Source: CAYWMY01 sp046352935 (GTDB lineage: Bacteria > Pseudomonadota > Gammaproteobacteria > Steroidobacterales > Steroidobacteraceae). From it: DNA of 64,000 nucleotides. Position numbers and translations under genes: made by a program. The stretch spans positions 1-64,000 of the forward strand of contig JAXMGR010000003.1 of the NCBI GenBank assembly GCA_046352935.1. The letters run 5' to 3'. Numbering within the stretch: position 1 is the first letter of the stretch; each line of letters starts with the position of its first letter. The notes under the pieces were generated by a model. That model was given only the letters and a program-made list of their open reading frames with translations. It was not told the origin of the DNA and made no database searches. Positions 16,463-24,219 of the stretch are shown piece after piece.

Positions 16463-17593
16463 ATGGCATCGAAACCCGGCAATCGCGTGCTCGGTGGTCG
16501 AGAGAAGGTCAAGGTCGCCATCGCCCAGATTTCTCCGGCCTACATGAACCGGGCGGCCTGCGTGGCGCGCGCCTGTACGGCAATCGAGGAGGCCGGGCGG
16601 AACGGCGCCGAGCTCGTGGTCTTCCCGGAAGTCTGGCTGGCCGGCTACCCCTACTGGACGGAAGGCTGGGACTCGCCGCTGCCGCGCTGGGCGGCGGGTC
16701 GGGTGATGTTCGCGGACAACGCACTCGTCATACCGGGCGAGGACAGCGAGCGCCTCGCGCAGGCGGTGCGCCGGGCCGGCGTGTACGTCGTGCTCGGCTG
16801 CAACGAGATGGATCCGCGGCCGGGCGTGCAGACGGTCTACAACAGCCTGATCTTCTTCGCGCCGGACGGTACCGTGCTGGGCCGTCACCGCAAGCTCATG
16901 CCGACCTTCACCGAACGGCTGTTCTGGGGTCAGGGCGACGCCCGCGACCTCGTGGTCTTCGATACCGACATCGGGCGGCTCGGCGGCCTCGTCTGCGGCG
17001 AACACCTCATGACGCTGGTGCGCGCCGCCATGATCGCGCAGGGCGAGGACATCCACGTCGCGGTGTTCCCCGGTGCGTTCGAACTGCACACGGGGCCGCA
17101 GCTCGAGGAGCCCGAGAAGTCCGGCGGCTTCTGGGGGCACTTCGAGGTGCGCGCCCACGCGATGGAGGCGGGCGCTTTCGTGCTCTCGGGCTGCGGCGTC
17201 ATCCGCGAAGACGACATCCCCGGGGACTTCCCCTACAAGGGCCGCATGAACACGGGCTACGCGAACGGCGGCAGCGAAGTCATCACGCCGCTCGGCGTGC
17301 CGCTTGCAGGCCCGGTCTACGGCGAGTCGATGATCTACGCCGAGCTGGAGGCGTGGATGATCAAGGCGACGAAGGCCATCGTCGACACGCTGGGGCACTA
17401 CGCGCGACCCGACGTGCTGCAGCTGCTCGTGCAGGGCGCGCAGGGGTGGCAGCCGGCCGGCAGCGCGCGGGACCTCTCGCCGGTCCGTCTCGCCCTTGCG
17501 GACGACGCGCTCGCGCGCGCGGCCGATGCACGCGACGTCGATCCGGCGAAGGTGATCGAACTCGCCGAGGAAGTGCGCCGCGCCGCGGGCTGA
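16463..17593 (+). CDS. Nitrilase
   Basis: Cytoplasmic nitrilase of 376 residues that would convert an organic nitrile to its carboxylic acid and ammonia (EC 3.5.5.1 type). The catalytic triad is Glu56 (FPEVWLAGYP), Lys144 (HRKLMPT) and Cys178 (LVCGEHLM). Most nitrilases have Trp after the cysteine (CWE); here it is Gly (CGEH), which might alter the pocket. Overall length and the GYPYWTEGWD segment fit the family. A GAGGGGGA site lies just upstream. It is divergent from the TonB receptor gene and convergent with an amidase gene. Cyanide dihydratase is a less likely alternative because those form a distinct subgroup. Confidence 0.88.
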   Translation: MASKPGNRVLGGREKVKVAIAQISPAYMNRAACVARACTAIEEAGRNGAELVVFPEVWLAGYPYWTEGWDSPLPRWAAGRVMFADNALVIPGEDSERLAQAVRRAGVYVVLGCNEMDPRPGVQTVYNSLIFFAPDGTVLGRHRKLMPTFTERLFWGQGDARDLVVFDTDIGRLGGLVCGEHLMTLVRAAMIAQGEDIHVAVFPGAFELHTGPQLEEPEKSGGFWGHFEVRAHAMEAGAFVLSGCGVIREDDIPGDFPYKGRMNTGYANGGSEVITPLGVPLAGPVYGESMIYAELEAWMIKATKAIVDTLGHYARPDVLQLLVQGAQGWQPAGSARDLSPVRLALADDALARAADARDVDPAKVIELAEEVRRAAG

Positions 17594-17614
17594 GTCCGCG
17601 GGCGGGCCGGGCGC

Positions 17615-19033
17615 TCAGCGCGGATCGATCGGTGTCAGCGGCGTGACCTGCCGTTCGATGGCCCGCGCCGCATCGAGGCAGCGCATCTCGCTGCCCGGCG
17701 GTCCGATGATCTGCACGACCTGCGGAAATCCGTCGCCCAGGCCCACGGGCACGACCGCGGCCGGGAGTCCCAGCGCGTTCACGGCCACGGTCATCCGGAA
17801 GCTCTCCACGACACGGGCCATGCGCGCGGGCGATTCGATGTCGGCGTCCGTTTCGAGCGGCGGCTCCGTGCTGACGGGAGCGACGATGAGGTCGTGGCGC
17901 TGGAAGAACCCGAGCCAGTCCCGCAGCAGCGCGCGGCGCCGTGCGAACGCACCCATGTACATGTCGAGCGTGATCTCCGGCAGCAGCGCCCGGTAGTACT
18001 CGAGCGCGCGCGCGAGCGAGGGACCGCGGATGTCCCGCACGGCGGGCTCGAGGCCGGTGAGCAGTTCACCGAGGCAGATCACGCGCCAGACCTGCGCCGC
18101 GTCCTGGATGCCGGGAGGTTCGGTGTCCTCGACGCGGTACCCGGCCTGCTCCAGCAGTCTGCCCGCGCGCCGGATCCCGGCCGCCACCTGGTCGCTGATG
18201 CCGCCGCCTGCGGGATCGACCACGAGCGAGATGACGGAAGCGGGCCTTGCCGGCTCGTCGTCTGCGGCCGGCCGCCACCAGGGATCGTGCCAGTCGCCGC
18301 CGGCCATCGCGCGCAGGCCGAGGCGCACGTCCTCGACCCGCCGCGCCATCGGGCCTTCGGCGTGCATGAGCTGCACGCCGATGCCCGGTTCCGCCGGGTC
18401 GCCGGGATTCCAGGCGGGCACGCGGCCGAGGCCGGGGCGTATGGAGGCCACGCCGCAGGCCTGCGCCGGGTGGCGCAGCGATCCGCCGAGATCGTTGCCG
18501 TGCGCGAGCGGGGTGATGCCCGTCGCGAGCGCGGCCGCGGCACCGCCACTCGAGCCGCCCGGCGTGTGGCGGAGGTTCCAGGGATTGCGCGTGGCGCCGT
18601 AGACCTCGTTGCTGGTCTCCCAGCGGCAGCAGAATTCCGGCGTGTTGCTGCGTCCGATGACGACGGCGCCGGCATCGAGCCAGTTCCGCACACAGGGCGA
18701 GGAAGCGCGCGCGATGTGATCGCGCAGGGCCGCGCAGCCGTTCACCGTCGCCCAGCCCTCGAGATCGACGTTGCCCTTGATGGTCACCGGGATGCCGTGC
18801 AGCGGGCTCGTTGCCCCGCCGCGCGCCAGCGCGCGGTCGGCTGCGTCCGCGGCCGCCAGTGCCGCTTCGGGCCGGACCTCGGTGAGCGCATTGATGCGGG
18901 GGTTCACGGCCTGCCAGCGTTCCAGGCAGGCCGTGACCACCTCGCGCACGCTGAACTCCCGCTGCCGCAGGCCCGCGGCGATGTCCTGCGCGTCGAGTCG
19001 CCAGAGTCCGCCGTCCGTCGCATGTCGAGCCAT
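17615..19033 (-). CDS. Amidase (amidase-signature family)
   Basis: Amidohydrolase of 472 residues. The amidase-signature triad is Lys86 (TIKGN), cis-Ser161 (GGSSGG) and nucleophile Ser185 (NDLGGSLRHPA). The reaction is hydrolysis of an amide to acid and ammonia; GatA-type tRNA amidotransferase function is unlikely because no gatB/gatC are near and the C-terminal part is divergent. The ATG at 19033 is chosen because the domain begins right after it; the frame continues upstream without similarity. It ends 21 bp from the convergent nitrilase gene and is divergent (76 bp) from the EthD gene, so a shared control region lies at 19034-19109. Nitrilase, C-N hydrolase and amidase together suggest nitrile or amide catabolism. 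Confidence 0.9.
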   Translation of the reverse strand: MARHATDGGLWRLDAQDIAAGLRQREFSVREVVTACLERWQAVNPRINALTEVRPEAALAAADAADRALARGGATSPLHGIPVTIKGNVDLEGWATVNGCAALRDHIARASSPCVRNWLDAGAVVIGRSNTPEFCCRWETSNEVYGATRNPWNLRHTPGGSSGGAAAALATGITPLAHGNDLGGSLRHPAQACGVASIRPGLGRVPAWNPGDPAEPGIGVQLMHAEGPMARRVEDVRLGLRAMAGGDWHDPWWRPAADDEPARPASVISLVVDPAGGGISDQVAAGIRRAGRLLEQAGYRVEDTEPPGIQDAAQVWRVICLGELLTGLEPAVRDIRGPSLARALEYYRALLPEITLDMYMGAFARRRALLRDWLGFFQRHDLIVAPVSTEPPLETDADIESPARMARVVESFRMTVAVNALGLPAAVVPVGLGDGFPQVVQIIGPPGSEMRCLDAARAIERQVTPLTPIDPR

Positions 19034-19109
19034 GGAGCACCCCCGGGACCGGTCGCCTGCGGAGAGTATATTGGCGGCCATCGGATGCGACAGCGGGAGG
19101 ACGACGGAA

Positions 19110-19472
19110 ATGTTCAAGGTGGTGATGATGATGAAGCGGCGGCCGGGCATGACGCCCGAGGCGTTCAAGGACTACTACGAGACCACGCATGCGCGCATCG
19201 GCGAGCGCGTGCTGCCCACGGCCGAGCGCTACTTCCGGCGCTTCCTGACGCCGCTCGGGCCGCCGGCGCTGGGACCCGTGCTGGAACCGGTTGCGGACGT
19301 GATCACGGAGATCTGGTTCAGGGACCGCGCGACCTGCGAGGCCACGATGGCGAAGCTCGGGGATCCCGCGACCCTCGCCGAGATCGTCGCGGACGAGGAG
19401 AAGCTCTTCGATCGCACGAGCATCCGCATGTACGCCGTCGACGAGCGGGAATCCGATCTGAAACCGGTCTGA
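19110..19472 (+). CDS. EthD domain-containing protein
   Basis: Protein of 120 residues with the ferredoxin-like dimeric alpha/beta barrel fold. The opening strand FKVVMMMKRRPGMTPEAF followed by YYETTHA is typical of EthD, first known from ethyl tert-butyl ether degradation clusters, where it is needed for but its reaction is unclear. Related folds act as decarboxylases, cyclases or monooxygenases. A GGGAGG site precedes the ATG by about 7 bp. It is the first gene of a plus-strand series that continues with a quinohemoprotein, a GMC oxidoreductase, a SnoaL-like protein and a PQQ dehydrogenase. Confidence 0.82.
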   Translation: MFKVVMMMKRRPGMTPEAFKDYYETTHARIGERVLPTAERYFRRFLTPLGPPALGPVLEPVADVITEIWFRDRATCEATMAKLGDPATLAEIVADEEKLFDRTSIRMYAVDERESDLKPV

Positions 19473-19639
19473 ATCCCGCGGGGCACGGCGCCGGCGCCGC
19501 CGTGCGCATCGTCGAGGGACCCCGCGTCGCGGTCGTCGTCACGGGCGGCCTCCCGATCCCGGGTCGCGGCGTGGTTTCCCGCGGCTGGCGGAACTGTGTA
19601 CATTTGAAACCTCTTCAGGCGAGGTGGGGGATTCCGGGC

Positions 19640-21808
19640 ATGGACCGTATGTTCCTGCGTGCGGGCGCCGCGACGTTCGGCGCACTGATCGCATCGGCCG
19701 CTCTCGCTGCGCCTGCGCAGCCCGCATCGTTCACGCAGGCGCAGGCCGACGCGGGCAAGGCGCCCTACGCGCAGTACTGCGCCGAATGCCACCACCTGAC
19801 GCTGCGCGGCACCGGCCACGGTTCCGAGCTCGCGGGTCCGAACTTCATCACCAAGTGGGGTCGTCGCTCGACCGGGGATCTCGTCGGCTACGTGAGCCGG
19901 CTCATGCCCGCGGGGGCGCCCGGTTCGCTGTCGATGCCCGAGTACCTCGCCATCACCGCCTACGTGCTCGCCGCGAACGGCGGCGCGCCGGGAGAGAAGG
20001 ACCTGCGCGTGGATGCGGACGCCGAGGTGGGGCAGCTCGCGCTGGGGCCGCGCTGGCCCGCCCGGCGGGCCGAGATCGCGGCGCGGCCCGCGAGCGTGCA
20101 GTGGCAGAGCTGGTCGGCGGCGGGAACCATCGCGGGCGAGGCCGAGCGCGCGCACGGCTTCGCCAACCGCGAGGTGAAGAACTTCGTCCCCGTGACGGAG
20201 ACGATGCTCAGCGATCCGCCGCGCGGCGACTGGCTGAGCTTCCGGCGCACCGAGGACGGACAGGGCTTCAGCCCGCTCGATCAGGTGAACCGCGGCAACG
20301 TCGGCGATCTGAAACTCGCCTGGGTGCTGACCATGCGCGAGGGCAGCAACCAGGGCACGCCGCTCGTGCACGACGGCGTCATGTACCTGACGAGCCCCGG
20401 CAACGTCGTGCAGGCGCTCGACGCGGCGACCGGCGAGCTCCTCTGGGAGTACGCGAACCGGTATCCGCCGGAATCGAAGACGCTCGGCGGCCCCACCAAG
20501 AACATCGCGATCTACGGCGACAAGCTGTTCCTCGCGACCTACGACGCGGCCGTCGTCGCGATCGACGCGCGCACCGGCCGGGAGGTCTGGAAGACCGTCA
20601 AGGCCGACTACGGCCAGGGCTACACGCACACCGCGGGCCCCGTCGTCGCGGGCGGTGTCGTCATCAGCGGCATCAACGGCTGCGAACGTTTCAAGAAGGG
20701 CGGCTGCTTCGTCACGGGACACGACCCCGATACCGGCCGCGAGCTGTGGCGCACCTCGACCATCGCCCTGCCCGGCGATCCGAACGACGCCAGCTGGGGC
20801 AAGGTCGATCCGACGTTCCGCGCCGGCGGCGACATCTGGATGGCGGGCAGCTACGACCCGGTGCGCAGGCTCTATTACGTCGGCACGTCGCAGGCCAAGC
20901 CCTGGGTGGCGGCGAGCCGCAACATGTCGGTGCTCGATGCCGCGCTCTACACGAACTCGACACTCGCCATCGATCCGAAGACCGGCCGCATCGTCTGGTA
21001 CTACCAGCACATCCCGGGCGAGACGCTGGACATGGAGGTGGGTTTCGAGCGCGTGCTCGTCGATCTCGACGGCCGGCCGCTGCTCTTCACCGTCGGCAAG
21101 GACGGCATCCTCTGGAAGCTCGACCGCGGCAACGGCAAGTTCGTCGACTTCACCGAGACCATGTACCAGAACGTCTTCCGGCCGCTGGACCGGAAGACGG
21201 GCCGGCTGCGCTACCGGCAGGACATCATCGACGCGCGCATCGACGAGCCCGTGTCCGTCTGCCCGAGCATCTACGGCGGCCACAACTGGCAGGCCTCGTC
21301 CTACGTCCCGGACTCGGGCGCGCTGATCTTCCCGCTGCACCAGCTCTGCGTCGACATGGTCGGGCGCAAGGTCGAGATGCAGGAGGGGCTGGGCGGCTAC
21401 GGCGGCGAGTCGCGCGTGTACGAGATGCCGGGCAGCAATGGCATGCTCGGCCGGCTCACGTCCTTCGATCTGCGGACCATGAAGGAGAACTGGAGCCATC
21501 GTCAGCGCGCGATGTTCATGACCTCGGTGCTCGGCACTGCTGGCGGGCTCGCGTTCGTGGGCGATGTGGACCGCTACTTCAAGGCCTTCGACCAGAAGAC
21601 GGGTGCGGTGCTCTGGCAGACGCGCCTCGGCGCCGCAGCCCACGGCTTCCCGATCACCTACGAGGTGAACGGCCGGCAGTACATCGCCGTGACCACGGGC
21701 ATGGGCGTGTTCAAGCTCCTGACGGCGAAGGTGAGCCCGGACATCTACCAGCCGAACGGCGGCAACGCGATCTACGTCTTTGCGCTGCCGGAGCGCAGGG
21801 CGCGCTGA
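19640..21808 (+). CDS. PQQ-dependent quinohemoprotein dehydrogenase with N-terminal cytochrome c
   Basis: Periplasmic alcohol dehydrogenase-type enzyme of 722 residues. A signal peptide (1-23) is followed by a cytochrome c domain with heme motif CAECH at 47-51 (about 30-115) and then an eight-bladed quinoprotein propeller (about 195-720) with repeated W-motif signatures such as ALDAATGELLWEY and AIDPKTGRIVWYY. Electrons would pass from the substrate alcohol through PQQ to heme c. The heme domain is at the N-terminus, whereas type II quinohemoprotein alcohol dehydrogenases carry it at the C-terminus; polyvinyl alcohol dehydrogenase has the N-terminal order. No PQQ synthesis genes are in the window. 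The start has GAGG 16-19 bp upstream and a second in-frame ATG at 19649. Confidence 0.88.
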   Translation: MDRMFLRAGAATFGALIASAALAAPAQPASFTQAQADAGKAPYAQYCAECHHLTLRGTGHGSELAGPNFITKWGRRSTGDLVGYVSRLMPAGAPGSLSMPEYLAITAYVLAANGGAPGEKDLRVDADAEVGQLALGPRWPARRAEIAARPASVQWQSWSAAGTIAGEAERAHGFANREVKNFVPVTETMLSDPPRGDWLSFRRTEDGQGFSPLDQVNRGNVGDLKLAWVLTMREGSNQGTPLVHDGVMYLTSPGNVVQALDAATGELLWEYANRYPPESKTLGGPTKNIAIYGDKLFLATYDAAVVAIDARTGREVWKTVKADYGQGYTHTAGPVVAGGVVISGINGCERFKKGGCFVTGHDPDTGRELWRTSTIALPGDPNDASWGKVDPTFRAGGDIWMAGSYDPVRRLYYVGTSQAKPWVAASRNMSVLDAALYTNSTLAIDPKTGRIVWYYQHIPGETLDMEVGFERVLVDLDGRPLLFTVGKDGILWKLDRGNGKFVDFTETMYQNVFRPLDRKTGRLRYRQDIIDARIDEPVSVCPSIYGGHNWQASSYVPDSGALIFPLHQLCVDMVGRKVEMQEGLGGYGGESRVYEMPGSNGMLGRLTSFDLRTMKENWSHRQRAMFMTSVLGTAGGLAFVGDVDRYFKAFDQKTGAVLWQTRLGAAAHGFPITYEVNGRQYIAVTTGMGVFKLLTAKVSPDIYQPNGGNAIYVFALPERRAR

Positions 21809-21932
21809 TCCCCGCGGAGGCCACCGGTGCGATGGGCAGGTCCGCGGCCGTGGATGCGGCGCGGTCGCTGCAGGTGATACGGTGCAGGATGCCGGCCGCG
21901 ATGTGTTGGCCGAGCGATCACGGAGAGCGACG

Positions 21933-23570
21933 ATGAGCAACCAGGGACAGGGTGGGGAGTACGACTACATCATCGTGGGTGCGGGCTCGGCGGGCTGCGT
22001 GCTGGCCGAGCGCCTGTCGGCGGACGGCCGGAGCCGCGTGCTGCTGCTGGAGGCGGGCGGTCCCGACGTGAGTCCATGGATCACGATGCCGAAGGGGGTC
22101 GCGAAGCTCGTCAGCGATCCGAAGCACATCTGGATGTACCACGTCACGCAGCCGCGCTTCGCGAACCAGCCGGCCGCCGAGGTCTGGATCCGCGGCCGTG
22201 TGCTGGGCGGCTCGTCGTCGATCAACGGCATGATCTGGAGCCGCGGCCAGGCCGAGGACTACGACGACTGGGAGCGCCTCGGCGCGAAGGGCTGGAATGC
22301 GGCCTCGATGCTCGCCGCCTACAAGGCCATCGAGGACCACGAGCTCGGCGCGAGCGCGACGCGTGGCAGCGGCGGGCCCGTGCACGTGATCCCCGGAAAG
22401 TTCAGGTATCCGCTCGCCGAGCGTCTCATGAAGGCCGGCGAGTCCATGGGATTGAAGGCGACGGACGACCTCAATTCCATCCCGGGAAATCGCATCGGCT
22501 ACTACAGCCACAACATCCGCAACGGCCGCCGCGCCAGCGCGGCGCGGGCGTTCCTCGATCCGGCCCGCAGCCGTCCCAACCTCGCCGTCGTGACGGGCGC
22601 GCTCGCGGACCGCATCGTCTTCACGCAGGGCCGCGCGACGCACGTCGAGGCGCGCGTCGACGGTCGGCGGACGCGCTTCGCCTGCCGTGGCGAGATCATC
22701 GTCTCGGCCGGCGCGATGGAGAGTCCGCGGCTGCTGCAGCTCTCCGGCATCGGGCCGGCCGCGGAGCTGCGTGCGGCCGGCATCGATGTCGTCGCGGACA
22801 GCGCGCAGGTCGGCCGGAACCTGCACGAGCATCTCGCGTTCGCGATCCCCTACCGGCTGCGCCGGCGTTCCGGCATCAACCATCTGTTCTACGGCCTCGG
22901 GCTGTGGCGCAGCGTTCTGCAGTACTACCTGACCCGTGGCGGGATCATGGCCTCCGGTCCCTTCGAGATCGGCGGATTCGTGAACATCGCCAACCTCGAC
23001 GGTCGTCCGGACGTCCAGCTCTTCCTGGGCGGCTACACCTTCGCGCTCAGCGACGACAACCATCCCGTGACCCTCGGCCACGTCGAACGCAAGCCCGGTG
23101 CCACGATCTACGGCCAGCTCCTGCGGCTCACGAGCCTGGGCACGATCCGCGTGACCTCGCCGGACCCGGACCAGCCGCCGCAGATCGAGCCGAACTGGCT
23201 GTCGACACCCGAGGACTGCGAATCCGCGGTCGCGACGGTGCGCTACATGCGCCGCTACATGAGTTCGCCCGTGCTCGCCGAGGACATCGACCACGAGCTG
23301 CTTCCGGGCGCGAGCTGCCAGAGCGACGAGGAGATCCTCACGGCGCTGCGCCGGCTCTCGACCTGCGGACTGCACGGCACCGGCACCTGCCGCATGGGCA
23401 GCGACGAGCGCGCCGTGCTCGACGAGCGGCTGCGCGTGCGCGGCGTGCGGGCGCTGCGCGTCGTGGACTGTTCCTCGATGCCGGGCCCGGTGACGGGCAA
23501 CACGAATGCGCCCGCGATGGCGCTGGCCTGGCGCGCCGCGCAGCTCGTCCTCGAGGATCGCGCGGCGTGA
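21933..23570 (+). CDS. GMC family FAD-dependent oxidoreductase
   Basis: Flavin-dependent alcohol oxidase or dehydrogenase of 545 residues, choline-dehydrogenase type. The dinucleotide-binding GAGSAG is at 16-21, the GMC signature RGRVLGGSSSINGM at about 89-102, and the C-terminal active-site region has LHGTGTCRMG (catalytic His) and GNTNAP (catalytic Asn). No signal peptide is visible, so it should be cytoplasmic. A GGAGAG site lies 5-10 bp before the ATG. It follows the quinohemoprotein by 124 bp and precedes a SnoaL-like gene. Substrate is unknown; likely an alcohol produced in the same pathway. Confidence 0.92.
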   Translation: MSNQGQGGEYDYIIVGAGSAGCVLAERLSADGRSRVLLLEAGGPDVSPWITMPKGVAKLVSDPKHIWMYHVTQPRFANQPAAEVWIRGRVLGGSSSINGMIWSRGQAEDYDDWERLGAKGWNAASMLAAYKAIEDHELGASATRGSGGPVHVIPGKFRYPLAERLMKAGESMGLKATDDLNSIPGNRIGYYSHNIRNGRRASAARAFLDPARSRPNLAVVTGALADRIVFTQGRATHVEARVDGRRTRFACRGEIIVSAGAMESPRLLQLSGIGPAAELRAAGIDVVADSAQVGRNLHEHLAFAIPYRLRRRSGINHLFYGLGLWRSVLQYYLTRGGIMASGPFEIGGFVNIANLDGRPDVQLFLGGYTFALSDDNHPVTLGHVERKPGATIYGQLLRLTSLGTIRVTSPDPDQPPQIEPNWLSTPEDCESAVATVRYMRRYMSSPVLAEDIDHELLPGASCQSDEEILTALRRLSTCGLHGTGTCRMGSDERAVLDERLRVRGVRALRVVDCSSMPGPVTGNTNAPAMALAWRAAQLVLEDRAA

Positions 23571-23697
23571 GCACACAGCCGGCCGCTGCCGTGGCGCGTC
23601 GCTCGTGCCGGGCCGGGCGCAGGGGCATGTGCCGGCTGTCCGCACGGCCCGCGGGTTCATCGGATTCCGTTCCGTTCCGGACTGGGGAGTGAAAGAC

Positions 23698-24159
23698 ATG
23701 GCGAGCATCGAAGAGCGGTTGAAGTATCTCGAGGACAAGGCGGCGATCGAGGACGCACTGAAGGCCTACTGCACGGCGGTCGATTCACTGTCGGACATGG
23801 TCGGCATGCTGAAGTGCTTCACCGAGGACGCCGTGCTCGATCTCTCCGGCATCGGTCTGCCGAAGTTCACCGGGCACGATCAGATCCGCGGGTTCTTCAC
23901 GCAGGTCTTCGGCGACATGTCGCACCACGCGCATTTCGCGACCAACGTCGTCGTGAACCGGCTCGCGGACGACGAGGCGAAGGTCAACGCCTATGTCATG
24001 GGCATGGGCAAGGCCTACAGCGGCCTGAGCGTGCTCGTCTACGTGAAATACTGGCTGGAGTTCGTGCGGACCGGGGACGGCTGGAAGATGAAGTATTTCG
24101 GCGAGGCCGCGATGATGCCCATGGGCGATGCGGTGTCCGCGATCCACGCCCGCGACTGA
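23698..24159 (+). CDS. SnoaL-like (NTF2 fold) protein
   Basis: Protein of 153 residues with the SnoaL-like small-molecule fold: N-terminal helices (EERLKYLEDKAAIEDALKAY), a DLSGIG strand, the FTGHDQIRGFF segment and a hydrophobic sheet ending DGWKMKYF. Members act as cyclases, isomerases, dehydratases or the small subunit of ring-hydroxylating systems; the residue pattern resembles the stand-alone SnoaL_4/bile-acid-dehydratase-like group, but I cannot prove it. A GGGGAG site precedes the ATG. It sits between the GMC oxidoreductase and the membrane PQQ dehydrogenase and is probably co-transcribed with them. Confidence 0.8.
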   Translation: MASIEERLKYLEDKAAIEDALKAYCTAVDSLSDMVGMLKCFTEDAVLDLSGIGLPKFTGHDQIRGFFTQVFGDMSHHAHFATNVVVNRLADDEAKVNAYVMGMGKAYSGLSVLVYVKYWLEFVRTGDGWKMKYFGEAAMMPMGDAVSAIHARD

Positions 24160-24219
24160 CCTCGCACACATTTCAGGACGCGGGACACGGCTTGCCGGGT
24201 GATTCGGGAGGGGCACGAC

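Noticed and set aside
19229..21940. 903-codon minus-strand frame opposite the quinohemoprotein gene
   Set aside because: Antisense shadow; the plus-strand protein has a signal peptide, heme motif and PQQ repeats.
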